DNA of 34,494 nucleotides from Planctomycetota bacterium (GTDB lineage: Bacteria > Planctomycetota > SZUA-567 > H5-PLA8), in the NCBI GenBank assembly GCA_026184295.1, contig JAHCJK010000048.1, forward strand, positions 1 to 34,494. The letters run 5' to 3'. The translations under genes were made by a program, and so were the position numbers. The notes beneath the pieces were generated by a model, which saw nothing but the letters and a program-made list of their open reading frames with translations, searched no databases and was not told the origin of the DNA. Positions 16,007 to 23,296 of this stretch are shown in pieces. The stretch's first letter is position 1. Each line of letters begins with the position of its first letter.

Positions 16007-16342
16007 TCAGGCCGGCGGGTGGGCTTCGCAGCCTTGCTTGCCCTGCGCGTGCAGGATCAGGCGTTCGACGGGCTTGCCGCCGAGCAGGTGGGATTCGACG
16101 ATCTCGGGGATGTCCTTCGGCTTGACGCCCTTGTACCAGACGCCTTCCGGATAGACGACGATGTTCGGGCCCAGGCCGCACTGGCCCAGGCAGAGCGTCT
16201 TCGTCACCCGAATCTTCTTCTCGAATTCCGGGCCGAGCTTGCGGCGCAGCAACTGCTGCATCTGCAGGCGCAGGCCGAACGGATCGCCCTCGGAACAAGT
16301 GGTGGAGGTGCAGATGAAGACGTGGCGGATGTACGGTTCCAT
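16007..16342 (-). CDS. Thioredoxin-like [2Fe-2S] ferredoxin
   Basis: 111 residues. The opening RHVFICTSTTCSEGDPFGL and the later TLCLGQCGLGPNIVVYPEGVWYKGV match the thioredoxin-fold 2Fe-2S ferredoxins (NuoE-C-terminal-like, Shethna type): cluster ligands Cys11, Cys16, Cys51 and Cys55, with the family's CxxGQCGxGPxxxVYPxGxWY motif. The segment after it (DIPEIVESHLLGGKPVERLIL) is also typical. Expected to carry one electron in the cytoplasm; the partner is not visible. It follows the XRE/S24 regulator gene by 52 bases on the same strand and may share its transcript. The ribosome site is weak. Confidence 0.9.
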   Translation of the reverse strand: MEPYIRHVFICTSTTCSEGDPFGLRLQMQQLLRRKLGPEFEKKIRVTKTLCLGQCGLGPNIVVYPEGVWYKGVKPKDIPEIVESHLLGGKPVERLILHAQGKQGCEAHPPA

Positions 16343-16394
16343 GTCGCCCGCTCGTGCCAGAATCCAAGTATCGGCCGGCGGAGGCCCCGGACCC

Positions 16395-17099
16395 CTAGAA
16401 TTCCTGGATGTGGCGGACGAGCTTCCAGGCGCGCAGCACTTCGTTCTTGGGCACCACCTGGTCGGGGTAGCGGACGTTCAGGGCCGAGAGGCGCAGGCGT
16501 TCGCCGTTCTCTTCGATCGTCACCTTGCGGAAGACGGTCACGTTGAGCGTGTGGACGAGCGCCAGGTCGCCGTTCTGCACCGGCGGGCGGTCGGCGAAGA
16601 TGACCACTTCGTTGTGCTTGAAGCTGATCGTCCCGGAGTTCGCGGCCTGCATGCTGTCGTCGGCGACGCGCAGCGCAAACGTGCGCCCGGCCACCGGCAG
16701 GAGCTGGAGGGTCAGTTCCATCTTGCCCGCGGGCTGATGCGAACCGTCCAGCGCGGCGTTGTACCCGTTGTTCGAACTGAAGAGGGGCACCGGGGTCAAT
16801 TTCCCGGCAAAAAGCTGCCCGGCGTTCTTGGGCGAAAGCATCGCGCCCCACTTCGCTTCGACTTCGCGGGCCTTGTCTTCGCTGAGCAGGTCGCGGACCT
16901 GGACATCGAGGGCCATCGCCACCTTTTGAAGTGTGCTAGGCCGGGGTACGACGAGGCCGTTTTCGATGCGGGAAAGATTAGGCTGCTTAAGTCCGGTCAG
17001 GGCGGCCAGTTCGGATTGGCGCATGCCCTTCTCTTTGCGCATTACGTGAATAATGCGGCCTACATAGCGGTGCACGGGAGGAAGGTTGTCGTCAGCCAT
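16395..17099 (-). CDS. XRE-type regulator with C-terminal S24/LexA-like domain
   Basis: 234 residues from ATG 17099; a GTG at 17120 is an alternative, with its GAGGA too close. Helix-turn-helix about 11-62: RYVGRIIHVMRKEKGMRQSELAALTGL then QPNLSRIENGLVVPRPSTLQKVA. The C-terminal half (about 104-225) is a LexA/CI-like S24 fold: RVADDSMQ with Ser149 at the nucleophile position, NEVVIFADRPPVQNGDLALV, then TVFRKVTIEENGERLRLSALN with Lys192 at the base position when aligned to LexA. No Ala-Gly cleavage dyad is seen in the expected segment (VPLFSSNNGYNAALDG, 104-119). It could be a repressor that senses stress by another route, or dimerises through a dead peptidase fold. It is not in a prophage. 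Divergent from the msrB gene and upstream of the ferredoxin gene. Confidence 0.85.
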   Translation of the reverse strand: MADDNLPPVHRYVGRIIHVMRKEKGMRQSELAALTGLKQPNLSRIENGLVVPRPSTLQKVAMALDVQVRDLLSEDKAREVEAKWGAMLSPKNAGQLFAGKLTPVPLFSSNNGYNAALDGSHQPAGKMELTLQLLPVAGRTFALRVADDSMQAANSGTISFKHNEVVIFADRPPVQNGDLALVHTLNVTVFRKVTIEENGERLRLSALNVRYPDQVVPKNEVLRAWKLVRHIQEF

Positions 17100-17108
17100 A
17101 ACGTAGAT

Positions 17109-17114
17109 TTTATA
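17109..17114 (-). promoter_or_regulatory. Candidate -10 box for a leaderless XRE/S24 transcript
   Basis: On the minus strand TATAAA lies 9 bases before the ATG at 17099, in otherwise GC-rich DNA. A start site about 7 bases downstream of the box would fall within three bases of the ATG, giving a leaderless message. No ribosome site is present at normal spacing, in agreement. No convincing -35 box is seen. Confidence 0.3.
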
Positions 17115-17120
17115 CCACAC

Positions 17121-17490
17121 TCCTCGGGAAAAAGAAACACAAGGTGCAGATTTTCAACCTCTGTTATCGCAACAACTTAAGCACACCACCTTACGCCCTG
17201 TTGCAACCTCTCAGGGTCAAAAACAGGTGCATGGCCCCTGCCCGCATCCATACTCAAAGCGTATTGAAAAGCTATCACCGCGCTATTTCGAAGACAAGTG
17301 CAACCCTTGAGCCATGTTTCATCATGAAGGTACGTTTAGCAAGTAAAAAAGTGCGCACGTGCAGCACAGGTGACCTCGACATGCGTTAAGCGCATTTTTA
17401 CCTAACCCGCCCATCTCGTGTAGACGTTACGAATTAGGAAATACCCAGGCCCTCTTCGGGCATCTTTGGTCTTAAGGAGGCTCGAACACC
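17121..17490. promoter_or_regulatory. Long AT-richer divergent intergenic region
   Basis: About 370 bases between the XRE/S24 regulator and msrB, much less GC-rich than the rest of the window. It should hold both promoters. Visible elements: overlapping palindromes GTGCGCAC and GCACGTGC (17351-17362), and a 5-base stem ATGCG-ttaag-CGCAT followed by five T (17381-17399, plus strand) that could be a weak terminator of a short plus-strand RNA. The ribosome site AAGGAGG for msrB is at about 17474-17480. An open frame of 81 codons at 17144-17389 has no ribosome site and is not supported as a gene. Confidence 0.4.
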
Positions 17491-18171
17491 ATGCCGCGAT
17501 GGTCCATGATGGTCCTCTGTACGATCTCCACGTTCGTGGGCTTGCTTGCCGGGTGTGGAGAGGCTAAGCCACCGCAGGTCAGCAGCGAACCGAAGCCCGC
17601 CGCCGAACGTCCTGCGGAGCCGCCCGCGTCTCAAGCTGCGGCCGCCCAGAGCGCTTCGCCCGAGGCGGCCAAGACGGCGGCGTCCGCCGAGCCGGCCAAG
17701 ACCGAGACCCAGGAGCCCGCCGCCATGAGCGAGAAACGCGACCTGCCCAAGACCGACGACGAGTGGCGCAAGATTCTGACGAAGGAACAGTTCTACGTCA
17801 CGCGCCAGAAGGGGACCGAACGCCCCTGGACCGGGGCGTATTGGAACAACCACAAGGCCGGGACCTACCGCTGCGTCTGCTGCGGCGAGGAACTCTTTAC
17901 CAGCGACTCGAAGTTCGATTCGGGCTGCGGCTGGCCGAGCTACACCAAGCCGACCAAGGACGCGGCCGTGAAGGAGACCGAGGACCGGTCGCACGGCATG
18001 GTCCGGACCGAGGTCACCTGTACGAAGTGCGGCGCGCACCTGGGCCACGTCTTCGACGACGGCCCCGAACCCACCGGCCTGCGCTACTGCATCAACTCGG
18101 CCTCGCTGACCTTCGAGGAACGCGCCAAGAAGCCCGCCGAACCGAAGGAAGAGAAGGACGCGAAGAAGTGA
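17491..18171 (+). CDS. msrB: Lipoprotein peptide-methionine (R)-S-oxide reductase
   Basis: 226 residues; ATG has AAGGAGG about 10 bases upstream. Signal peptide with lipobox LLAGC (lipidated Cys22), an Ala/Pro/Glu-rich spacer (about 25-85), then a complete MsrB domain (about 88-212): [24 protein letters not shown], zinc-binding pairs Cys128/Cys131 and Cys177/Cys180, SGCGWPSY (144-151), [21 protein letters not shown] (183-192) and the catalytic Cys200 in [10 protein letters not shown]. It reduces methionine-R-sulfoxide in oxidised proteins; the lipid anchor puts it at the cell envelope, so it probably repairs exported proteins. The electron donor is not encoded nearby. A short Lys/Glu tail follows the domain. 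It ends 12 bases from the convergent cNMP-domain gene. Confidence 0.95.
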   Translation: MPRWSMMVLCTISTFVGLLAGCGEAKPPQVSSEPKPAAERPAEPPASQAAAAQSASPEAAKTAASAEPAKTETQEPAAMSEKRDLPKTDDEWRKILTKEQFYVTRQKGTERPWTGAYWNNHKAGTYRCVCCGEELFTSDSKFDSGCGWPSYTKPTKDAAVKETEDRSHGMVRTEVTCTKCGAHLGHVFDDGPEPTGLRYCINSASLTFEERAKKPAEPKEEKDAKK

Positions 18172-18183
18172 CCCGGCGGAAGG

Positions 18184-18720
18184 CTATTCCTTCTTCCCGA
18201 GCATCGCGTTCTGCGCGACCTGGTTGAGGACCAGGGTCACGTCGAGCTGCGACTGGGTGAGGTTGTCCTTCTGGGAGAGCTTCTCGCTCAGTTCGGCGAT
18301 GCGGCCGAGCGATTCGCGCATGCGCTGGCTGACGATGCGGGCGAGGTTGTAGGAGATGCGGTAGGCGGTGTGGTTCTGTTCGGCGATCTTCTTCTTGAAG
18401 ATGTCCGCGGGCAGGAACGCGCCGACCACCTTGCTGCACGCGACGACGTTGGCCGAGCGCGAACCGCCGGCGAGGAAGCCGAGTTCGCCCAGCGCGGTGG
18501 GGCCTTCGAGCTTGGCCAGCGAGATGCGCGTCTTGCCGGCGTCCTTGTACGCTTCCACCGTGCCGCGCGCGATGATGTACATCCCGTCGGCCTTGTCGCC
18601 TTCCTTGAGCAGCAGGTCTCCGGACGCGAAGTCCTTGCGTTTGACCCAGGAGAACAATTCTTCGAACTGTTCGCGCGTCAGGCCTCGAAAGAGGGGCACT
18701 TCGTTCAAGTCTTCCGTCAT
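18184..18720 (-). CDS. Cyclic-nucleotide-binding (CRP-like) domain protein without HTH
   Basis: 178 residues from ATG 18720, chosen for GGAG 8 bases upstream; an in-frame GTG at 18747 lacks one. The N terminus VPLFRGLTREQFEELF and ASGDLLLKEGDKADGMYIIARGTVEAYKD are typical of the cNMP-binding beta barrel, followed by the phosphate-binding-cassette-like region LEGPTALGELGFLAGGSRSANVVA, where GELGFLAGGSRSA replaces the classical GEIALLxxxPRxA. After the barrel is a long helix (IVSQRMRESLGRIAELSEKLSQ) and a short tail; there is no winged-helix DNA-binding domain. It is therefore a stand-alone sensor or adaptor rather than a CRP-type transcription factor. The ligand is uncertain because the conserved Arg/Ser pair is shifted. 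Divergent from ilvE by 226 bases. Confidence 0.85.
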   Translation of the reverse strand: MTEDLNEVPLFRGLTREQFEELFSWVKRKDFASGDLLLKEGDKADGMYIIARGTVEAYKDAGKTRISLAKLEGPTALGELGFLAGGSRSANVVACSKVVGAFLPADIFKKKIAEQNHTAYRISYNLARIVSQRMRESLGRIAELSEKLSQKDNLTQSQLDVTLVLNQVAQNAMLGKKE

Positions 18721-18946
18721 CGTCGATACTCCGGCGCCTTCCACCACCCGTCGAACGATTCAATCTACCTTCCGTTGGGGCGTTTGTCATCAGGCAAGCG
18801 GCACGGCGCGTTCGGGTTGCGCACGGACGTTCGACGGCGCAACGATCCCGCGCGGGGCGCCCGTTTGGACCTATGCTTGGTGTTCGCGCCCGCATGGAGT
18901 AAAGTGATGGGAAGTCTGGACGTACACGCATGCACGGAGGTGGTAC

Positions 18947-19978
18947 ATGGCCGAGAAGGGCAAACCGGGATTCGGCGCCGATTTCACGCCGCACATGGCC
19001 TTGCAGCATTACCAAGACGGAGCCTGGGGCCCGCTCGAGATCGTTCCGTTCGCGCCGTTCTCGCTCTCGCCTTCGACGGTCGTCTTCCACTACGGGCAGG
19101 AGATCTTCGAAGGCTTCAAGGCCTACCGCCAGCCCGACGGCAGCGTCTGCCTCTTCCGGCCCGAGCAGAACCTGAAGCGCCTGAACAACAGCGCCGAGCG
19201 GCTGTGCATGCCGAAGGTGGACATCGACGCGACGCTGCAGGCCATCGACAAACTCATCGCCACCGACCGCGCCACGATCCCCGACCGCCCCAACACGCTG
19301 TACCTGCGGCCGTGCATGTTCGGCACCGACACGGTGATCAAGGTGAACCCGTCGGGCACGTACATCTTCAGCGTCATGATCTGCGTCGTGGGCGACTACT
19401 TCGGCGGGGCCGACCCGCGCGGCGTGCGCCTGCGCACCGAGACCGAGTACACCCGCGCGGCGCCCGGCGGGACGGGCTTCGCCAAGTGCGGCGGCAACTA
19501 CGCGGCTTCGCTCGCGGCCCAGGGGCGCGCGGCCAAGGACGGCTTCGACCAGGTGGTGTGGCTGGACGCCAAGACCCACGAGTACGTCGAAGAGATGGGC
19601 GGCATGAACATCATGTTCGTGATCGGCGAGACGCTGGTCACCCCGGCGCTCGGCAGCGGCACGATCCTGCCCGGCGTGACGCGCGATTCGCTGCTCACGC
19701 TGGCCAAATCGCAGGGGCGCAAGGTCGAGGAACGCGACGTCTCGTGCAGCGAGCTGCGCGAGGCCTTCCGCAAAGGGATGCTGAAGGAGACGTTCGCCTG
19801 CGGCACCGCCGCGGTGGTGACGCCGATCCGCGAGATCGTCCACAAGGGCGAACTGCTCTACCAGAACAGCGGCGAGAAGCCCGGCCCGGTGACGACCGGC
19901 CTGCGCCAGCAGCTCATGGACCTGCAGTTCGGCCTCGCGCCCGATCCGTTCGGCTGGCGGCGCAAGGTCCCGCTGTAG
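18947..19978 (+). CDS. ilvE: Branched-chain amino acid aminotransferase
   Basis: 343 residues; GGAGG 6 bases before the ATG. Fold-type IV PLP enzyme of the longer (type II, eukaryote-like) BCAT group: HYGQEIFEGFKAYR (48-61), FRPEQNLKRLNNSAERLCMP (70-89), LYLRPCMFGTD (118-128), catalytic lysine Lys180 in GGTGFAKCGGNYAAS, EEMGGMNIMFV (215-225), and the C-terminal FACGTAAVVTPI (283-294) that holds the cofactor phosphate. It transfers the amino group between leucine, isoleucine or valine and 2-oxoglutarate in the cytoplasm, the last step of their synthesis and first of their breakdown. No other ilv or leu gene is in the window. It is convergent with a methyltransferase gene, 28 bases apart. Confidence 0.95.
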   Translation: MAEKGKPGFGADFTPHMALQHYQDGAWGPLEIVPFAPFSLSPSTVVFHYGQEIFEGFKAYRQPDGSVCLFRPEQNLKRLNNSAERLCMPKVDIDATLQAIDKLIATDRATIPDRPNTLYLRPCMFGTDTVIKVNPSGTYIFSVMICVVGDYFGGADPRGVRLRTETEYTRAAPGGTGFAKCGGNYAASLAAQGRAAKDGFDQVVWLDAKTHEYVEEMGGMNIMFVIGETLVTPALGSGTILPGVTRDSLLTLAKSQGRKVEERDVSCSELREAFRKGMLKETFACGTAAVVTPIREIVHKGELLYQNSGEKPGPVTTGLRQQLMDLQFGLAPDPFGWRRKVPL

Positions 19979-20006
19979 CGCCGGGTCTTCCCGAAGTTCG
20001 CGAAGG

Positions 20007-20765
20007 CTAGTTCGAAGCGCCCGCGCCCGCGGGCTTGCGCCCCCACGTCAGCAGGAAGGCGCGGAAGCGGCTCATGAAGGGCAGCCCGAAGCAGACGGCT
20101 TCGGAGAGGTTGAAGACCGGCAGGATCAGGCGCGCCTTCTTCGATTTCACGTACGTGTACTTCACGGACATGAACGCGGTCTCCACCTCGAAGCCCGCGG
20201 CCTCGAAGGTGCGGACCACGTCTTCGCGGGCCACGGGCTGTTCGTTGGGCGTGACGCCCACCGAACTGTAGAAGGGCGAAGTCTTCACGCGGTAGAGATA
20301 CATGAAGGGGCTGCGGCGGTTGGGATCGAAGGCGAAGAAGCGCCCGCCCGGCCTGAGCACCCGCGCGACCTCGCGCGCCATCTTCCCCGGCGCGGGGAAG
20401 TGATGCACCACGCCGCCGAGCAGAACCGCGTCGAAATGCCCGTCGGGAAAGGCGAGCTGCTCGGCGTCGCCGACCTGGAAGTCTTCGCCGGGATAGAGCG
20501 TCCGGGCGATCTCGATCAGCCTGGGCGAGATGTCCACGCCGGTGACGGCCATGCCCCGCCGGGCCAGCATGTGCCCGAAGATGCCGGAGCCGCACCCGAG
20601 GTCCAGTACGCGCGCGCCCTTGGCGAGCGCCGCGCGTTCGACGCAGGCGTCGATCAGCTTCGCGTTGGTGGCTTCGGTAAAGACGTTGTACTCGGTGCCG
20701 CTCGCCGCGTGCTTGTCGAAGAATTCCACTTCGTCGCGCTTGTTCTGTTCGGGAGCGGCCATCAT
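20007..20765 (-). CDS. Class I SAM-dependent methyltransferase (UbiE/Methyltransf_11 type)
   Basis: 252 residues. The ATG at 20765 overlaps the stop of the upstream glycosyltransferase gene in an ATGA arrangement, pointing to translational coupling. Motif I VLDLGCGSGIFG (53-64), VTGVDISPRLIEIAR (74-88), VGDAEQLAFPDGHFDAVLLGGVVHHF spanning 98-123, and RVLRPGGRFFAFDPN (136-150) are standard for Methyltransf_11. The C-terminal region (about 150-252) is longer than usual, with a basic, partly hydrophobic segment (KSKKARLILPVFNLSEAVCFGLPFMSRFRAFLLTWG) that may lie against the membrane. Partnering a family-2 glycosyltransferase, it probably modifies a glycan or lipid-linked sugar. The substrate is not deducible. 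Confidence 0.88.
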   Translation of the reverse strand: MMAAPEQNKRDEVEFFDKHAASGTEYNVFTEATNAKLIDACVERAALAKGARVLDLGCGSGIFGHMLARRGMAVTGVDISPRLIEIARTLYPGEDFQVGDAEQLAFPDGHFDAVLLGGVVHHFPAPGKMAREVARVLRPGGRFFAFDPNRRSPFMYLYRVKTSPFYSSVGVTPNEQPVAREDVVRTFEAAGFEVETAFMSVKYTYVKSKKARLILPVFNLSEAVCFGLPFMSRFRAFLLTWGRKPAGAGASN

Positions 20766-21535
20766 GCGTTCCTGGAAGCGCCGGCTTCGGCGGAGGCAGG
20801 CTGCACGCCCTTCACCTTGCGCTGGAAGAGCCAGGTCGTCGCGAAGGCGTAGAAATACCAACGCAGGTAGGGAAAGAGCCAGCGGTAAACCTTGAAGCGG
20901 CTCTTGCCGCGCAGGCGTTCGCGCCAGTGCGCGGGGACTTCGGCCATGGGCCAGCCGAGCCGGTGGCTCTTGACGGTCAGTTCCAGGCTGTAGGTGAAGC
21001 CCTTGTCGGACTGGATCGGGATCGTCTCGATCACGCGGCGGGAGAACATGCGAAAGCCGTTGGAGGCGTCGCGGATCGGCAGCCCGGCCAGATGGTGGAG
21101 CGTGAGCGAGGCCGCGCGCACCAGCAGGTCCTTCAGCCAGGGGCAGTTTTCCATCTTCCCGCCCGGCATGAAGCGGCAGGCGGCGCAGATCTCCGCGCCG
21201 GCCTCGATCTTGCGGTACATCTCGTCCAGAATCCCGGCGTTGAGCGTGTCGTCCGCGGGAAAGACCACCACGACCTTCGAGGAAGTCTTCCGGAAGCCTG
21301 TCATGATGGCGCCGTGCGGGCCGCGCCCTTCGTTCTTCACCAGGTTGAGCGGGATGCGGCCGGCGTACTGCTTGAGCGCCGCGAGGGTGTCGTCTTCGTC
21401 GAAATCGTAGCAGATGTGGATGGTGCAGGGCGTGGCGCACTGTTCGTTCAGGAGCCGCAGGACCGCGAGGATGCTCTCGCCTTCGTTGTAGACGGGAACG
21501 ATCACGTCCAGCTTGGTGGGCGCTCCGCCGGCCAT
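20762..21535 (-). CDS. Family 2 glycosyltransferase
   Basis: 257 residues from ATG 21535, the first good start after the terminator of the upstream gene. GT-A fold features: LDVIVPVYNEGESI (9-22), the aspartates DFDEDD (44-49) of the nucleotide site, KNEGRGPHGAIMTGFRK (67-83) and the metal-binding PADDT (93-97). The C-terminal half, DASNGFRMFSRRV and GFTYSLELTVKSHRLGWPMAEVP, is close to the dolichol/polyprenol-phosphate mannosyltransferase branch of GT2. No clear membrane helices, only a hydrophobic aromatic stretch near the end (FPYLRWYFYAFATTWLF). Expected to move a sugar from a nucleotide donor to a lipid carrier or glycan at the inner membrane. Its stop overlaps the start of the methyltransferase gene (ATGA), so the two act as a unit. 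Confidence 0.9.
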   Translation of the reverse strand: MAGGAPTKLDVIVPVYNEGESILAVLRLLNEQCATPCTIHICYDFDEDDTLAALKQYAGRIPLNLVKNEGRGPHGAIMTGFRKTSSKVVVVFPADDTLNAGILDEMYRKIEAGAEICAACRFMPGGKMENCPWLKDLLVRAASLTLHHLAGLPIRDASNGFRMFSRRVIETIPIQSDKGFTYSLELTVKSHRLGWPMAEVPAHWRERLRGKSRFKVYRWLFPYLRWYFYAFATTWLFQRKVKGVQPASAEAGASRNA

Positions 21536-21553
21536 AGCGATTCCCAACGCTTC

Positions 21554-21580
21554 AAAAAAAAAGGCGGGCTGACGCCCGCC
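21554..21580 (-). terminator. Rho-independent terminator
   Basis: On the minus strand GGCGGGC-GTCA-GCCCGCC (21580-21563) is followed directly by nine T (21562-21554). A perfect 7-base GC stem with a T-run is a textbook intrinsic terminator. It ends the transcript of the exported hypothetical gene (stop at 21607) and separates it from the glycosyltransferase unit, whose start is only 19 bases further on. It is the only convincing intrinsic terminator seen in the window. Confidence 0.92.
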
Positions 21581-21606
21581 TTGTGGTGCCTGTGGTCCGC
21601 GGCGGC

Positions 21607-22338
21607 TTACTTGGCCTTCGCGACTTCCGTCTTCGCGGGCGCGGCGGGCTTGGCCTGCGCACCCTTGGCCGTGCCGGGCAGGAGGTCGGAGATCAGGTGC
21701 AGGTGGCGCTGGACGTTCTCCACGAACCACTCGCGGCTGCCTTCCTCGTCGATCTTGTAGATGCCGTCGAGCAGCTTGTTGAGCAGGCGGCGGCTGATCA
21801 TGTTGCGGCTGGCCAGGGCCGGGTCGGCGTCGGAGGCCGCGACGGTGATCGGCGAGGTGAGGACGCCGGTGTCGGTCTGGTTCTTCTTGTTGTAGTGGAC
21901 GACGGCGCGGGCGCTGGTCAGGTCGGCGGCCTTGCCGTAGTTCAGTTCGAGTTCGCACCAGTCGTCGGTGCGCAGGGCGTGCACGAGGACGATCTTGACG
22001 ACGACCTTGGTGCCGGCCTCGCCGCGTTCCACCGTGGGCTTGTAGGTGCGGAACATCGCGCCCTTGTACTTGTAGCCGGTGGCCTTCTTGTCGTCGTCGC
22101 CCCAGGGTTCGTACTTGTTGAGGGCCTTGCCGAGGGCCGTGGTGAGCGCGTCGTCCTGAGCGACGGGCGCCTTGATCGGCTCGGCCTTTTTCTCTTCCTT
22201 CTTTTCCGGCTTCTTGTCTTTGTCTTCGACCTTCACGGAGCTCGAACCGACGACCTTCTTCGCTTCCTCGGCGCGCACCGAGAAGCTCATCGCCAGCGCC
22301 GCGACGGCCAGACACGGAATCCCGTGTGCAATCTTCAT
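21607..22338 (-). CDS. Exported hypothetical protein
   Basis: 243 residues; ATG at 22338 with a GGGGGA site upstream. A signal peptide (MKIAHGIPCLAVAALAMSFSVRA, cleavage about residue 23) is followed by a Lys/Glu-rich charged stretch (about 26-56), then a compact domain (about 62-220) with KGAMFRTYKPTVERG, TKVVVKIVLVHALRTDDWCELELNYG, SARAVVHYNKKNQTDTGVLT and a helical end (RNMISRRLLNKLLDGIYKID, SREWFVENVQRHLHLI), and finally an Ala/Lys/Pro tail. No family recognised. It appears monocistronic: divergent from the dehydrogenase gene and closed by the intrinsic terminator at 21554-21580. Location should be periplasmic. Confidence 0.75.
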   Translation of the reverse strand: MKIAHGIPCLAVAALAMSFSVRAEEAKKVVGSSSVKVEDKDKKPEKKEEKKAEPIKAPVAQDDALTTALGKALNKYEPWGDDDKKATGYKYKGAMFRTYKPTVERGEAGTKVVVKIVLVHALRTDDWCELELNYGKAADLTSARAVVHYNKKNQTDTGVLTSPITVAASDADPALASRNMISRRLLNKLLDGIYKIDEEGSREWFVENVQRHLHLISDLLPGTAKGAQAKPAAPAKTEVAKAK

Positions 22339-22531
22339 GCGTCCCCCTATCTCCTTTACGTGAAGCACTAAGAAGATACGGGGAGCGCGCCAAAAAGCAA
22401 CGCCTGATGCCAAATCGTCCGCACATCGTGCACCAGGCGCACGTGTTCCTCGAAACCCGCTCCGGACCTTTTCTTGTACCCGGCGCGATCCGCGCGAAGA
22501 TACCTCCTCACGCGAAATCCGGAGGACGCCC

Positions 22532-23284
22532 ATGTCCACGCTTGCAGGCAAGAAGGCCGTCGTCGTCGCGGGCTCCCGCGGCATCGGAGCCGCCAGTGCC
22601 CTGGCCCTGGCCGCCGCCGGCGCCGAAGTGCTCCTGACGTACCTCACGAGCAAGCAGCCCGCCGAGGACTTGGTCGCGAAGATTCAGGCCGCCGGCGGCC
22701 GCGCTTCCTGCGCGCCGCTCGACGCCACCGACGAAGCCCAGGCGCGCGCCTTCGCCGGACTGGTGAAGGAACGCCTCGGACGCGTGGACGTGCTCTTCAA
22801 CAACGCCGGCGACATGGTCAAGCGCGTCAAGCTCGAAGAACTCGACGCCGCCTACGTGCGCAAGGTCTTCGACCTGAACGTGCTCTCGACGATCCTCGTC
22901 ACCAAGGAACTGCTCCCGCTGATCCCCAAGGGCGGCATCGTGATCAACATGGCCTCGCAGGCCGCGCGCGACGGCGGCGGCCTGGGCTCCGCGACGTACG
23001 CCGCGAGCAAAGGCGCGATCCTGACGCTCACGCGCGGCTGGGCGACGGAGTTCGCCCCGCGCGACATCCGCGTCTGCTGCGTCGCGCCGGGCGTGATCGA
23101 CACGGACTTTCACAAGCGCCATTCGAAGCCGGAACTGATGGACACGGTCGCGAAGACCTCGCCCGCGAACAAGGCCGGCGTGCCCGAAGACGTCGCGCGC
23201 GCGGTGGCGTACCTGGCGGGCGAAGGCGCGGGCTTTATGACCGGCGTGGCGATCGACATCAACGGCGGGCGCTACATGGCGTAG
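22532..23284 (+). CDS. Short-chain dehydrogenase/reductase (SDR)
   Basis: 250 residues; GGAGG 6 bases before the ATG. Classical SDR: cofactor loop VVVAGSRGIGAA (10-21), DATD (64-67) near the adenine site, NNAGD (90-94), NVLST (116-120), catalytic Ser142 (INMASQ), Tyr156 and Lys160 (YAASK), VAPGVIDTDF (184-193) and the family's end GVAIDINGGRYMA. Residues after the second strand (TYLTSKQP) include Ser/Lys rather than an acidic residue, which suggests NADP(H) preference. Oxidises or reduces an alcohol/carbonyl; the FabG-like closing motif is common and does not prove a fatty-acid role. The substrate is unknown. Convergent with the zinc-ribbon protein gene. Confidence 0.92.
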   Translation: MSTLAGKKAVVVAGSRGIGAASALALAAAGAEVLLTYLTSKQPAEDLVAKIQAAGGRASCAPLDATDEAQARAFAGLVKERLGRVDVLFNNAGDMVKRVKLEELDAAYVRKVFDLNVLSTILVTKELLPLIPKGGIVINMASQAARDGGGLGSATYAASKGAILTLTRGWATEFAPRDIRVCCVAPGVIDTDFHKRHSKPELMDTVAKTSPANKAGVPEDVARAVAYLAGEGAGFMTGVAIDINGGRYMA

Positions 23285-23296
23285 CGTGCGTGCGGT

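Noticed and set aside
16395..17099. Prophage repressor marking a prophage
   Set aside because: No integrase, structural or lysis genes surround it; neighbours are ordinary chromosomal genes.
17144..17389. 81-codon open frame in the msrB upstream region
   Set aside because: No ribosome site, composition unlike real genes here, and it crosses likely regulatory sequence.
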